64,000 nucleotides of DNA from Paramyrothecium sp. XJ0827 (taxonomy: Eukaryota; Ascomycota; Sordariomycetes; Hypocreales; Stachybotryaceae). Positions 42,362 to 54,956 of the stretch are shown one piece after another. How positions within the stretch are numbered: the first letter of the stretch is position 1; every line of letters begins with the position of its first letter. The stretch covers positions 2,480,001 through 2,544,000 of the forward strand of contig JAJFPB010000006.1 in NCBI GenBank assembly GCA_020881915.1. Reading direction: 5' to 3'. A model generated the notes under the pieces. The model was not told where the DNA came from and ran no database searches. It saw only the letters and a list, made by a program, of their open reading frames with translations. A program made the translations under genes and the position numbers.

Positions 42362-45300
42362 GGCTGCACACTACGGTATGCAGAGGGCGACGAGACGCCG
42401 TGCCCTCTGATATGTCTCAACTTGTCAAGTCCACGTTGATAGTCGGTTTGGGGTCCTGGTCGGGTTTCCTTTGACAGGTAGTTAGGCCTCGTACGTGAGG
42501 TGCCTTGGTTGGAGGAGGTTAACGAGAACAAGAACAGAAAACAGAGGACTGGCAGGTCTTTCTAAGGTATAGATGGTACATGTGGGGGGTCGATGGAGAC
42601 CAACGTAGGGCCAGGTAATATATGTCAATGTCGGGGGGGTGAGGTTGATGCAGTCCTTGGGGGACTTGAGGAGCCAACCAGGGTACGTGAGAGACAGGAT
42701 GTAAGGACGGACCAGGACCGCGTCCGGGTTAGTTTGAGGGTGAGGTGTAAGAGGGGCGTGGAATGCTGAATTGTGTGCGATGGGGTGGAGGAAGAGGAAA
42801 AGGGGGGGTGTGGTCTGTGCAAAAGAAGGAAAATTGCGGTTGGCTTGGGTCGAGATCTGGGGGTTGCAGTGCTGGGGACGACGAGATTAGCGATTGGACG
42901 GGTGAATTCGAGAGGCTGCAGCCAGGCAATGCGCGGGAGAGCAGAACGAGATGCGATGTGAGTGCAATGGGGCGACGCGTTCCCTGTCGCTTCCCCAATG
43001 ATGGATGATGCTTGATGCAGCTGGAGACAGGGCCAGGCACGCAGAGGAAATCATAAGTCTGTGGAGGGGAGAGACGGAACCATATACCAGGGCTGCAGTC
43101 GTCTGGCTTCTCGTTGGATGTATACGCTGCAGTGACCACCGTGGGCCACTAATAAATAATCACACAGGGAGTAATGATTCGATGAAAGTCATAGACTAGG
43201 AGCGAAAGCCGGGTTTGATATTGCCGACACGGCTCTTGTGACGGACAGCGCGAATCCGCTTGCGTGGCTTCTACGGGCCACGTCGGATGAGGGAAATGGG
43301 ACTAGCACCGTGATTTTGGCACTTGGTTTTCTTTATTCTTACTTCTCCTCGTGTTGCCATCGACGCAACAGACGTGATATGTCTGGTGTAGATGACCCCC
43401 ATCTGCGTTTGACGTTGTTCGACTCGTGCCGTTGACGGTGGCCGCAGACGAGTCAGAAGCCGGTGGACTTAGACGGTCTGGAGGTGGATCTTCTTGAGGC
43501 CGCGAAATCACGGCCAGGACGATCCCATAGACCTCCTTTGGCTTATTCTTAGTGTCGAATGGGATCTGCGATGAATAGCAAGGCGCTCAGTTGAGCCAGG
43601 AAAGTTCTGTGCTACAGGTGAACCGGAAGAGGGTAAAGGGAGTCGGTGGAGGGTGGTGGGTGAGATGGATGGGTAGGAATCTCGTAAGCATCTCAATCCC
43701 CTATTCGGACCTGTGGGAACGACCCTCTGCTTGTACAAATGCACTACCAGACGAGTGCACTTGGAACACCCTGTCCTGCATGTAGAGATATGGTAGCATG
43801 GTCTGCCCAGCACTCGTTTGCGCTGCAAGGCGAAGCCGTTGGAGGGATTGCTGAGGGCCTCATTGAGTTGCGCTCCTTCAAGCAGGTACCTCACCCGTGA
43901 ATTCTGGGGACTTCGTCCTCATGCTGAACCCTGCCTGCTAGTCGGGATCTCCAGGCACTGTTCCTTGCAACGGGGCCGACCCAACAACATCGTTGGGACC
44001 ACAATTTTGCGCCTTGCCTAGCGAGGAGCAGCAGCAACAGCAAGGACCCATGGCAGGGCAATCAGCGAAGAAAAACTAGGGTCCTGGGCGGGGCTTGCAG
44101 GCATAAAGCTTGAGCATTTACCCCTGGTCACTTGGTTAGTTAGCATCGCGCAGCATTTCCACTTGGACAATTGTGGGTTTGGTGACGAGAGATCCCACAG
44201 CTCCGGGTTTGCCGCATAGCCTTCCTCGTCTCCTTGGTCGACGGGTCGGTCAGTCATTGCACCAAACGCCTCGTGTTGTTCACAACTTGGCCCAGACGGA
44301 TGTGGTCCGTACCGTCTGCCATTGCCGTGTTTTTTTTTGGGCCAATCTCAGAGTAGTTGACGGTAGTGCGTGTCGAAAGCGTCTCGCCTTACCTGACCGT
44401 TCAAGCTAAGGACACACTTGTAGATGCGCCAGCCAGTCGTGGTGAAACGTATCGTCCGAATTCGCACGGACATTGCAAGCAACCGACAATTTAGGATTGC
44501 TGTGAGCTGCCAGCCTTTCAAAAAGGACACCGAAGGCTTTTTTTTGGGTCACGATACCTTCTGGTAATGCAAAGTGAGTGGATTTGCATAAATAAGGTGA
44601 GCAAACCGCTCGCGGAAAGCTTTTTGTGCAACTCCGTCCAATTTACTGTGCCATACAGTACGCTTCGCCAAGCCCAGGTCAACAAGGGCATCCCGTCTTA
44701 ATGTTGTCACGTTATTTGGTCAGCGCCATCTTGTGAATAAGCCGGTGTCTTGGGTCCCTTGCTCATTTCTTGTTGCACAATGCAGCAACGCGTGGATTGA
44801 CTCCGCCTTTGTTGTGAGCATAAGAAGGACGATCTTGCTTGTCCTCATTAGGGGATTCTTCACATCCAGATGTGTCTTATTCAGAGCGGAGCCGCACAAC
44901 TAAAGACCCAAATTGCGGGCCCTCGTCGCACGGATTGCAGCGCTAGCTCGTCCCTTCCTCGAGCTCCAGTTTTCGAACACAACATTACTGGATTCGTCGT
45001 AGAACCTCTTTGCCCTTTGGTTAGCACCCATAGCCCTGCAGAAAGGTACAGGGCGTCAGGCACTTGCGCTACTGCAGCCTGTACCTTTCTTAGGGCATTA
45101 TCCGAACAGAAGTGTCAAGGGTGATTTTGGTTCAGGCCGTGCAGCAATGCGTGCTCGCTCCAATGTCGGTTTTGCTTCGGACGAACAACCGACTCGGCAG
45201 GTCAACCTGACGTTGTTGGTAGCTGCGGTAGTGGCCAACCCTAGCCAAGTTAGCCAGGGGCTTAGCACAATGGAAGAGAAATCCCAAGCCAACGGCGTCC

Positions 45301-48300
45301 GCTTCATTGAAGGTTGTTTTTTTCGCGCAGGACTCATTGTGGCACGAATTGCGTCAGTCAAAGACTTGGCAATCGTTCAACGAAGGCATGAGACACTAGA
45401 CCAAAAGAGAGGACCTGTGAGACATTGATAAGGTATTACCCATTTTCTGAGATGAGACATGTAGACACGCGAAACCCGATGACCTGGCGAGTCCCACGTG
45501 GGGAGAGGATCAGCACAATTGAGTAAAGCAGGAACGCGGGATAGTTGGTGACAGTCAAAACACCCGAGTGAACATTGGGCGGGAGTTCTCAGGATTGGGA
45601 TCTTCGCTCTGAATGTCTCCAAAACCCGCACATCTGGAGATTCCGTACACCGAGGCCCACCATAAACCGGATGCTGGACGATCCGCTACTTAGCAGATGT
45701 CTGGCGTAGGTCGTGTTTGAGCAGCAGGTTCGAAACAAAGAAACAGGCTATCGCTGTTCGTCCGAGAATCTTGGCATCAACTGTTATGATGCTAATTAGC
45801 ACGGGAGCCGAAAGACTACCACTCTTGTGGGCACATTTTGACACTGCCCGTGGGTTTTACCAGTCCAGTAGATCCATCCGCTTCGGGGAGCCGGCTGATT
45901 TGATAAGAGAATCGGTTAGCACTTGCTATGTAGAAGGAATATCCCTCTGCAATTCCAAAGTACTCAACGCACCAACATATTCGTGCAACATTTTGTGGGA
46001 GCAAGGTGCAGCTCCCCTTGCTGCATTAGACCCCGGCGTCCACGCACACCGACGCATGCACATACACCTACATACAACGAAACCCAGGACCGTAGCTAGC
46101 CATGAACGAATACAGACTTCCAAGGCTTCATGAAGACCCATCGTCCTCCAAGGAGAACGACAATTTTTCCAGGCCAAGCTAATGCCAAGACAGGGGGGCA
46201 GTAGTGGCGGATCTAATCACTTGTTGTTGAAGGATTTGCCCTATGGCGAAGGATCCCAGGAGGTGCTGTCATCCTGATCGGCCACCTTAGATCCTGGAGA
46301 GAGATAGCTCGGCCTGATGGCGTCAGGTCGAAATCTTGGGTTGGCGCTCGGCACATGTGCGACGTGGATTGGAATTGGTCTTAACCGAGCAATCTCTTGC
46401 ACCACTGCAGGGCAGCCGAACTAACACCTTTGGAGTGTTCAGACCATTCCGAAATTTTTCGAGAGTTTGCCGGACAAGGTATGACCCATAGCCACCTTTG
46501 TTGAATACCGTGCCAACTCTCGTCTTCATTGCCGCCAGCCCTAGTCTGGCACCTCTCAAAGGCCATGGGCAATGGCAATCTCAGAAGGGCGATCTTCCGC
46601 CAAGTTGAGATATGATGTATTGGAAGCTGCAATTTGCGTCCCCAGCTTACTTCCTTGTTATTTGGACAGAATTGGAAATAAATAAGCGCGCTCAAGGTAA
46701 CCTCACTCCACACACACGCCCACCAGCAAGCGGAAATAACGAAATTGCATGGTCAACCAGGCAGCCTGTGCATCTGCGGCCTTCGCGAACTGTGGAGAAA
46801 GGCTTCCTCATCCAAGGTTCGTCATTACTGATGTGTAAGTGGCGCTGCTGGGCGGGACAAAATTGCACTCCTCACTGGCTTGCCGATAACACGATGATGG
46901 AAAGTAAGAGATAGCAGATCGAGAAAAGCTCGGATACAACATCACCAACAGGGTAATTAACCTAGTTCATGTCGGACGTAATGGGAATGGCTTGCAGGTG
47001 GATGGTGTCCCGAACGGGGCCAACTCGTCACCCAGCATTTGAGGAATGCCTGGGCTGCGAAGCCTTGGAGGTTTGCGAAGTGACTGTGTGATATGGAACG
47101 CATGTTCAATTTGGAAGCGTAAGCGAGCAGTCGTTTCTCGGCCTTTGTGCTTTCCTTATTGAGTCTCATGGCTTGCAAAATTCGGCGCAGCAGCATGCAA
47201 CTGCGTTGCAACCCGACTGCTCTCATCGGAGACGCACCAAGACCCATTGCACTGGGACAAAGGAGTCGCTCTCAGCTCTGGGGTGGCCGGTCCAAATTGG
47301 TCTGGAACTGCCAATATATGGCATGAGAGTGGCCCGCCTGCGGCAACGCGCCGCCAACAGTGGCCGACGGGAAGCCCGCATGGCGCCATAAATTGCCACG
47401 CAGCAGCTGGCTTGCTGTCCTTATCCAATATGGACTGAAAGGTGGGTTGTATTAGGATCCCGCGGGTGGCCACTTGCTGCCGGCAGTAGAAACGAGACGC
47501 CTCGATCGTATTGATCGAGAAACAAAGTTTTGGCGGCGTTTCGTTGAAGTCCGTGACATCTTGCTAAAATAATGACTTTTCCAGGCACCGAGCCATCAAG
47601 ACGTGGAGAGTTGGCGCCATTCATCTGTCACTCTGCGCGTGCCCTGCTTTCAGCAATCCAAAAAGGCTAAGACGTATCTGTGGTAGACGCGAAGCTACCA
47701 GGATTCCGACTGGTTCTCAGGGTCCGGCGGCCCGGGATCAAGCAGAAAATGGCATCATGCAGAGCCCTTCCCAGCCTTCCCCACCCCATTGCCCCAACCC
47801 TGGGCGACAGCAGCACCCATTATTGGACCGCGGAGGTGCTTGCTCGTTCCCTGGCTGTGCCGTTACTGCAGGGGATGCTCAAGTTTGTTATTGACAGACA
47901 GAGAGGGGAAACAACGCGGGAAGCATGCAGCAGCTTCAAATGCTTGAGGCTTGTCCGTCAAACGAGGACCTCTTGTGAAGGATACGAGATTCACCTTCAT
48001 AGAGCACCCAGCGACGTGGTAATATGGTCGGTCCACCTCGTGTTATACGAGCGGATCGAGGAACAAACTTTTAGAGAATTGGGTTTTGCTCCAGCGACCG
48101 TGCGCACGCGACGAGCCAAACGGGACGTTGGTTCCTACAGTAGCCCAAAGGTCCCAAGAGTGCGTGTTCCCGGACTGTCGTTTTGCTTCTAGGGCCGAAT
48201 CCAGATGGAATCCTTCCGTTCGTAGTGGAGGGGGGTCCAGCTCCTCACCCACGCTTGTGGCGTCTGCTCGGTCCGTTGTTGCACACCATGGGGAACGATC

Positions 48301-51300
48301 CCTGGTCGCTGCATCCGAGACAGGAAGGCTGGTACGAAGGAACAAGGACAGCGATGAAAGAAAGGAAAGCAGCAAAAGAACATTTGTGGTATGTCATGGG
48401 TCATCATCAGCTTCGAAAGGGTTGGGGGTGTTGACTTTCTCGCCGGTAGCGTGGGATTATGATCGCTGCGGATATCCAGCACGCGCATGCGGGAAGATCT
48501 TCATTTGCCCAGGCCCTGGTTTGGGTCTGCTCGGATCCCAGCTGTCAACTGTCAGCTGTGTTTGGCTCATTCGAGTTCGAAACCAATGAATGGGCATGCC
48601 AGCCCGTGGGAGGAAATACCACCCTCTGATGGAACTCTGTTGCTGCGACCTTGGGTAGGCAAGGTAGGGTAGTAGGTATGTTTGGTCGAATGCCCTAGAC
48701 GACCCGGTAAAGTCGGGATGCTGGAAGGGAGGCAATTTTCGACGACGGCAGCTCGGCTACGTTAGCCCAGGCGTGCGCCCCCGGATAAGCTCAGCGTAGT
48801 GGGTGGTTGGCAGGCATCCGGGTTGTAGGATGAGAGGCTGTCGTCGTCAGCAGCAGATGGGCCGAGCTGGGCGCGGCAGCAGGGAAGAGGGCTGTAAGGT
48901 AAGGTACCTTTACGCGAGCATCGGATCGCTTTTTGCTTTTGACCCAGACGAGTGAGCTAAAGGCACCCAAGCGAAGGGAACCATGCCCAGCTAAGGTAAG
49001 GGAAAAGTAACGTGGTGAACAAAAATATAGCGCCCGATGAAGAAGCTGCCACTGCTGGATGTTTTTCGAATTGTGGTACCTGCATGATAAGCTGCAGCCA
49101 GGGGACGTACAGCACAGCTTGCTCGCTCTTCACTTTTTCGTAAAGGACCATGCAGTGTCATGCACCAATCGTGAGCTACGTTACTTTACCTGACCTGTAC
49201 GGTAAGGTAGAGCAAATTGAGCTGAGGCATCCCGTACTTTGGAGACTATCAGCACATGTCGCACTTACCCATGGTAAACAAAATATACGCTACCTGTGGC
49301 AGGACATGTGTGCCTCCAGTGCAAGGTATTCACCAGGCAAGGACCTGCCTTCGAAAAGGTAAGGTACCTGTTTTGCGAGGTGCTTCCCAGGCGACTAAAC
49401 GAGCTCCACCACAAAGCCCGCGTCCATCTCCATATTCCCCTCATCCATCTACAGTATCCATCCTGGTCCGATGCATCCTCGTGTTGGCGGATATCAATCG
49501 AAGCGTATCCGACCTGCCCACAAGTACGGGTTCCGACCCAGTCTGACGGGTTCAGGCACGCCCCTCAACTGGCGCCCTCTCTCTCTCCCCGCCCGGCTCG
49601 CGTGCCCACCAAGTCCCAACAACAGCCAACACGGCATCTCGCTTCCACTCGATGCTACGCTATAAATTGGGTGGCTGTTTCTGATCCAGAGGCGAGCATA
49701 TATAGGGCAATATTGCACAACTAACATGCAGCAAGCTGAGGTTCTCTCCGTTGGAGTCATCATTCTTCCGAAGGACGCCCTCTTTGACAGCCTTGTCTTG
49801 TGCCACCTGATGGATCGCTATAAGCACCATCCTGGCACAGTCGCTGCTCCCTGCATGTAGCGTACTACCACGGACACCTAGAGGAGGCCCCAATTCTCAC
49901 GTCTCCCCTGTTCTGGCATAATAGCGTGGCTCCGCAGCTTTTGTCGGTGAGGTGAGGCCGGCTCTTCACATCTGGTCCCAGGTGCAGTACAACGCTGGTC
50001 TAAGGAAGCTGCCGATGCCCTGCAGTTTTCCCCTCGCCCTGGCGAGCCTGATGGGTAACATCTGACCACATCAGCTCTACCTTTGATGTCATTGAGTAAC
50101 TTGACCATCCTTTTGGCGCTCCCTTGCGGCCAATGCGATTGGCATCAAGCCTCGTGTTGCGTGGGCGTGTTCCCGTACACGCAAGCTACGGGTAAAGGAG
50201 AAGACGGGAACAATAACCGAAATAATCACTTGAACTAGGCTTCTCGGCTATGTTCATTGTCCGAGACACCTATACTTGGCACACTTTAGAGCTTTAGTTG
50301 GCGGTGACTTGGTCCGACGTTTTGACTTCCCGCTTCCCAAGATGGAGATCGGAAGAGTCAGGTTGTTCTTCCTGCTCACCGGTCATTTTGGAGGCACGAT
50401 TCCCCGTTGCCGGAACGCTAGATTACACCCACGCTCTATCCTGATGTACCTTCCAATGGCATTCACGTATTTGTGCCTAGCGAGATTTTCTCATGGTAAG
50501 TTCTGAGGCAGGGCGTCAGCCCTGCACTATCGGTCCATATCAGTCGCTTTCCCTCGGCTGGGAATTCGTTCCTTGGTGTGCAGCGACGACGACCTCCCTG
50601 TCCATCTCCCTGCTTCTTAGCCGGCCCTGAGGATCCTTTCCGATTGCTTCTGTCTTTGTCTTCCGGAGGTGTCGCTGAGGAGGGCCGGAGCTGCTGTACA
50701 ACACTTGGCCCATTTGCTCAAGTATGCCGTGACCTAGGGCCAGTGGTAAACATGACCACCAGCAATCTTGTATCTTGTGTTGAACTGCCGCAAGTCCTCT
50801 CGGCATGTCGTCGTGGCCACTCATCGGTCCCGAGACACGAGATGCTCTGCCGCATGGCCCTTGCCCTCGTGGCCAGCATGATGGGCTAAGAATAATTGCC
50901 GATGGGAATGTCGTTACACCAAGACGCGAAAATGAGTCCGCCACATCTCATCCAATTGCCCTTGCAAGGGGATGGTTTCGCCTGCGGCTTCGATCCGTAG
51001 CATAGAACGCCGCTCTTATCTTCATTCCATGCCACGCTAGAAGGAAAAAAGCAAGCATCTACAGGGCCTCCCATTCCCATTCGCGCAATGATGACCTTCA
51101 TCCCACGCACTACAGATTCCGCCAGCATGGGGGCCAGGGTTCTGCTTCGGACCCGGTGTGACGACCTGACGGATCGCACAGGCGCCGGAACGCCCAACTT
51201 TGCGCTACTGCTACTGCCCTGTCTCGGATGCGACCAGGCCTGTCGACAACACGCATGGGACCGTGATGGACATCAGCCCAGGGCGGTCAGCCTCAGTCAT

Positions 51301-51921
51301 TATCAAACCCATATCAACCAGTTCCTGCATCTACATGGGGATTGTGAGATGAGGAGCATCCCCAAAATGGTCGCGGTTGAGTTGCAGGCCAGAGTAGGAG
51401 ATTGATGTGGATCGACTACCGTTTGGTCATTTCCAATAATGCCCACCCGCTGCCTGCAACCCCGGGCTTGTCCAGTCTTTTCGACCCTTGCTGTCGTGGA
51501 AACCACTAGTTCTGGGTAAATCTTGACGTCCCGGCAGTTGTTTATTCTCCTAGTGAGGTCAATCATCGATGGTCAGGAAATTATCCCGTCCACAGGGCTA
51601 CTCCACGTCTAGCTATGATCTGCCTTGCACCGCTCTGTCTCGGAATCACGACGATGTAACACTAAGAAAGCCTAAAGTTCATAATCCATGCTCTGTATGC
51701 AACACGATCTATACTGCTACGTAGCAACTTCTAATGCAACTCCGCTTGTTAGGGGTTGATGATTCCTCGTCATATTGGAAATTACCCAACACTATGTGGA
51801 CACGGGTGAAAGAGAGCAAGGAAAGGAGAAAAAAACAAAAAGGCCCGCCCCCCCCATGAACTATCCCATGCTGATCAATGTTACCCAAGCGCCTGAACAC
51901 CAGAAGAACCCAGACTACGGA
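42362..51921. other. About 9.6 kb without a supportable gene
   Basis: This lies between the start of the CRIB gene and the stop of the NIPA gene, both on the minus strand. The sequence is of mixed composition. Many ORFs of 60-170 codons occur on both strands, none with a domain, splice pattern or family resemblance (the longest are 47680-48192 and 48086-48589, overlapping in different frames). 42620-42840 is pyrimidine-rich on the minus strand and may be the CRIB leader. 48650-49380 is enriched in AAGGTAAGGTACC-like words. Several TTCGA-containing stretches were checked as tRNA T-loops and fail to pair. No transposase, reverse transcriptase or long terminal repeat was recognised. Confidence 0.5.
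48896..49369. repeat. Dispersed AAGGTAAGGTACCT words
   Basis: The 14-mer AAGGTAAGGTACCT occurs at 48896-48909 and again at 49356-49369. Related words lie at 48661 (AAGGTAGGG), 48994 (AAGGTAAGGG) and 49201 (GGTAAGGTAG). Similar TACCTTA-type words recur in other spacers of this window (for example 26622-26637, 54409, 4340-4370). They look like degenerate short dispersed sequence, not a structured element. Confidence 0.55.
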
Positions 51922-54142
51922 TCATGACCCTTGCCCGTTCGCAGGGTGTCCGCTCTCCTCCGACGGTCTAGAGGCACTATCGCCAAGATGATCGCCAGAG
52001 CCGCTAAACATGCTATATCGTCTGTACGTGGCCGGCCGGAACAGGTCGCCGAGGGTATCACTCAGGCTCCGAGACCGCCGCCTTGCAGGATCCTCGTCCG
52101 AGCCAGTCGGTGCAGTTTCAGAGCGCCCTATAAGGCTATCGTCGGCTGCAGCAAAGATTTGCTGGTGATCCGAGATACTGTCGTCGTCGTTAAAGAAAAG
52201 ACTGGCACGGATGCTGGAACGTATACGCCGGAGCGACGACATGCCGTCGTGTGGGGTCTCTTTGGCGCGGAGGAACGCATCCTTGACGACCGTCGTGACC
52301 GTAGATGAGAGCGGAGAAGGTGAAATGAAGGTGCTACTACGATGGCTCTTGGACGCGCCTGGGCCCTGTCGCGGCGTTGTCAACCCGTCCGTGGGATACG
52401 TGGGCGGTACTTGCAACTCGCCCATGGGCGTGACCGGGTTTGATTGAGCTCGCATCGACGCTGATGCGGACGTGACGGCTACCGAGTCGGTGGACAACGT
52501 CCGAATCCCAGCTGGTGGAGTCATCGGACGGTCCCAGCTCGCCTGCGGTAGGCCATTGAGTAATGGCATTGATTCCCTGCCCGGTGTAGGCTGAGAACTC
52601 GCGGCTGTGGGGTGGCGGAGCGAGGCAACATCCAACCCGGCGTGCGACGAATGTGGCTTTGATATTTCAGGAAAGCTTACCCGCGAAACCTTACTGGATC
52701 GGCGGGATTGCGATTGGGGGGTCGAGAAGTTCGTTGCAGGATGGCCCGAAGTGCCTTCGTGCGGTCCGAGGCCGATGGTCTCCTCGATGCCCTCGGCCTC
52801 GGACAACAAGTCCTCCTCATCGTCCTTCGGCTGCCTGCCACTAGTAATGAGGAACACGCCGAAGAAGGTGAGTAAACAGCCGCCAACGAATTTACCGGCT
52901 TGCTCTGCGGTAGTCTTCTCAAAGTCGCGATACAGCACGGCGCTGCCGATAATGACACAAAGAGTGAACATGACAAATTGAATAGGTATGACTTGGGTGG
53001 AGTCGAAACGCTGCAATGCTTTGTTGACATAGCGAATCTGCATAATAGCAGTAGCAAGCAAAATGACGATGAGTGCGTAAGTAACTGGGGTGGCGAAGGC
53101 TCTCCATAGGGTAGAGGAGAGCATAGAGGAGACGCCCTTTGTAGCGAGCGCAGTGTAGCCTCCTATACGACAGTCTTAGCATGTTGCGACATTTGCGAGC
53201 CACGAGTTAGGATATAGAGTGCTTACCGAAGAGGCCAACGAGACCAAGGTCAATGAGGATCGTTCGTCTCCCGTACTTGGTGCTCGCCCACATGAGTATG
53301 CCTATCAACGTGATCGTCACAGCCATGTATATCTCGAACTCGAGCGTCGTGATGGCGTCCCAGACGTCGTGGGGGTTCAGCTTTGACTCCTCCTGTCTTG
53401 CGCTGAGCACGACGGTAACCACACCTCCCACAGCGATGACGACGCCCCAGAAATCCCGTGCCCGGAAGGGTTCGTGGAACATGGCGGGGGCGATGATGCA
53501 GTTGGATATAAGTGCCACCACGCCAAGCGGCGAGACGATGGAGGCGGGCGCGAATCCGTACGCCAGGAAGTTGCCCATCTCTCCGAGCGTGATCAGGACT
53601 TGACCAAGCCACCAGTACGGCGATTTCAGATATGTGGACGCAGCCTTGCCCGCGCCGTCGTTTTCATCCTCCTCGTCGCTCCCCTCGCCCCCGCTCCTGG
53701 AGCCGGCGTTCTCGTCAGAGTGATAGGACGCGGTCAACGGGTCCGTCTCGTTATATCCCGTCTCCGTCTCGGCTAGGATGTTGCCGCTGCCATGGCCATT
53801 GCTGCCCCCGCTGCCGTTGCGACCGATGGAGCCGTAGGAACCCGCTTGCCCGTCGTGCTGCGCTCGTTTCAACGCCAGCCGGGCCCTTCGGCGTATTCTG
53901 ATGCGCTCTCGCCGTAGCCGCGTGTGCGCGTACCTCTGGACGTTCAGGGCCAGTGCGATCAGGATGTTGCCGACAATCGCCGTGATGATACCGATCAGCG
54001 AAGACCACTTCCGCAACGTATCGCCAGTGCCGTTGCCGTCGTCGGGCCCGTCGCCGCTACCGAGGGCTCCGGTGGCTGTCACCGGCCACGAAGGAGCTGT
54101 GGGCGTCGTGGCCGGCCATAGAGCATCCGTCGGAATGGGCAT
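51922..54142 (-). CDS. NIPA-type magnesium transporter (DUF803 family)
   Basis: Two exons on the minus strand, 54142-53227 and 53162-51922 (64-bp intron GTAAGC...TATAG), give 718 aa. The junction reads GLVGLFG-GYTALATKGVS. The fold follows NIPA/Mg transporters with about nine hydrophobic helices: SLIGIITAIVGNILIALALN, then WWLGQVLITLGEMGNFLAYGF, PASIVSPLGVVALISNCI, a helix with GVVIAVGGVVTVVLS, and the exon 2 helices (YALIVILLATAIMQIRYVNKAL, FVMFTLCVIIGSAVLY, FVGGCLLTFFGVFLIT). Between helix 1 and 2 is an insertion of about 110 residues, basic then Gly/Asp/Glu-rich. A Ser/Pro-rich cytoplasmic tail of about 290 residues follows the last helix. NIPA proteins are related to drug/metabolite transporters and move Mg2+ in animals; the substrate here is inferred. 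Confidence 0.88.
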
Positions 54143-54956
54143 CTTTATTGTCTGGAGCAGACAACGGCCGTGGGAGACCGGAGCCGCTGGGAATGGGTGG
54201 ATTTGTCAATCGCGGCGTGCCGGAATAAATATTTCGACCGAGCCAGCATCGGGACGATGGGAAAGATGCTAAAACAGTATATTCGAGCCTATCATGAGGA
54301 GTCGCGGGATTGTCGGCTTTGGTTGAAAAGCTCAAAGGCGTGCAAGTAAGGTTGATGTCGGTGAAATTACACGACGGTACGTCAGGTCGTAGTGCCAACT
54401 ACTAAACTGTACCTTACTAGTCGAGGTAGCACGTTGGCCGTTTAGTGGTACCTACTATCCAGGCATGAGCATGACGGGCGTTGGCGGCCTATGCGGTCAT
54501 TTCGCATGGTCGGCGCAGCTCGGCCCGCAGCGGAGCCACGACTGCTGAGGAGCTGCTGGCTGTGCTGTGCTGGTGCCGATGGATTGGTGACTGGGCATTG
54601 ACTTACATAATACCGAGTGCAGCCAAGCGCAATGCGAGAATCCAGGGTGGGGACACCTCGAGCCCGACGACTCCAGCAACATCTATCGTCTTCGATTCCT
54701 TCCGGCATATTGAAACAGCTATCCTTGCGGCATCGTTTCAACGATTAAGAAAGACATCGTAACATATTTGTACGCGAACTCCTCCAAGCCGGACTTGAAT
54801 CGAAACACAAACTTCTTATTCTGGGCTTTTTATCACACTCCCTCTTCTCGTTCACAACCAACTTGCACCACGTCAGTTCCGACGCTTGACTAAGACGAAC
54901 TTCATTAAGTCGGCTTTTTCCAACTCAAAAGTCAACCCCCTGCATCTTTGCCCACC
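54143..54956. promoter_or_regulatory. Divergent promoter region, NIPA gene and 304-aa gene
   Basis: About 815 bp of head-to-head spacer. It includes TACCTTACTAG at about 54410 and a TACCTACTA word near 54450. No ORF with content and no RNA gene were seen. Confidence 0.4.

Noticed and set aside
47680..48589. Two overlapping ORFs of 170 and 167 codons in the 9.6-kb spacer
   Set aside because: They lie in different frames over shared bases, have irregular composition and no recognisable motif or splice sites.
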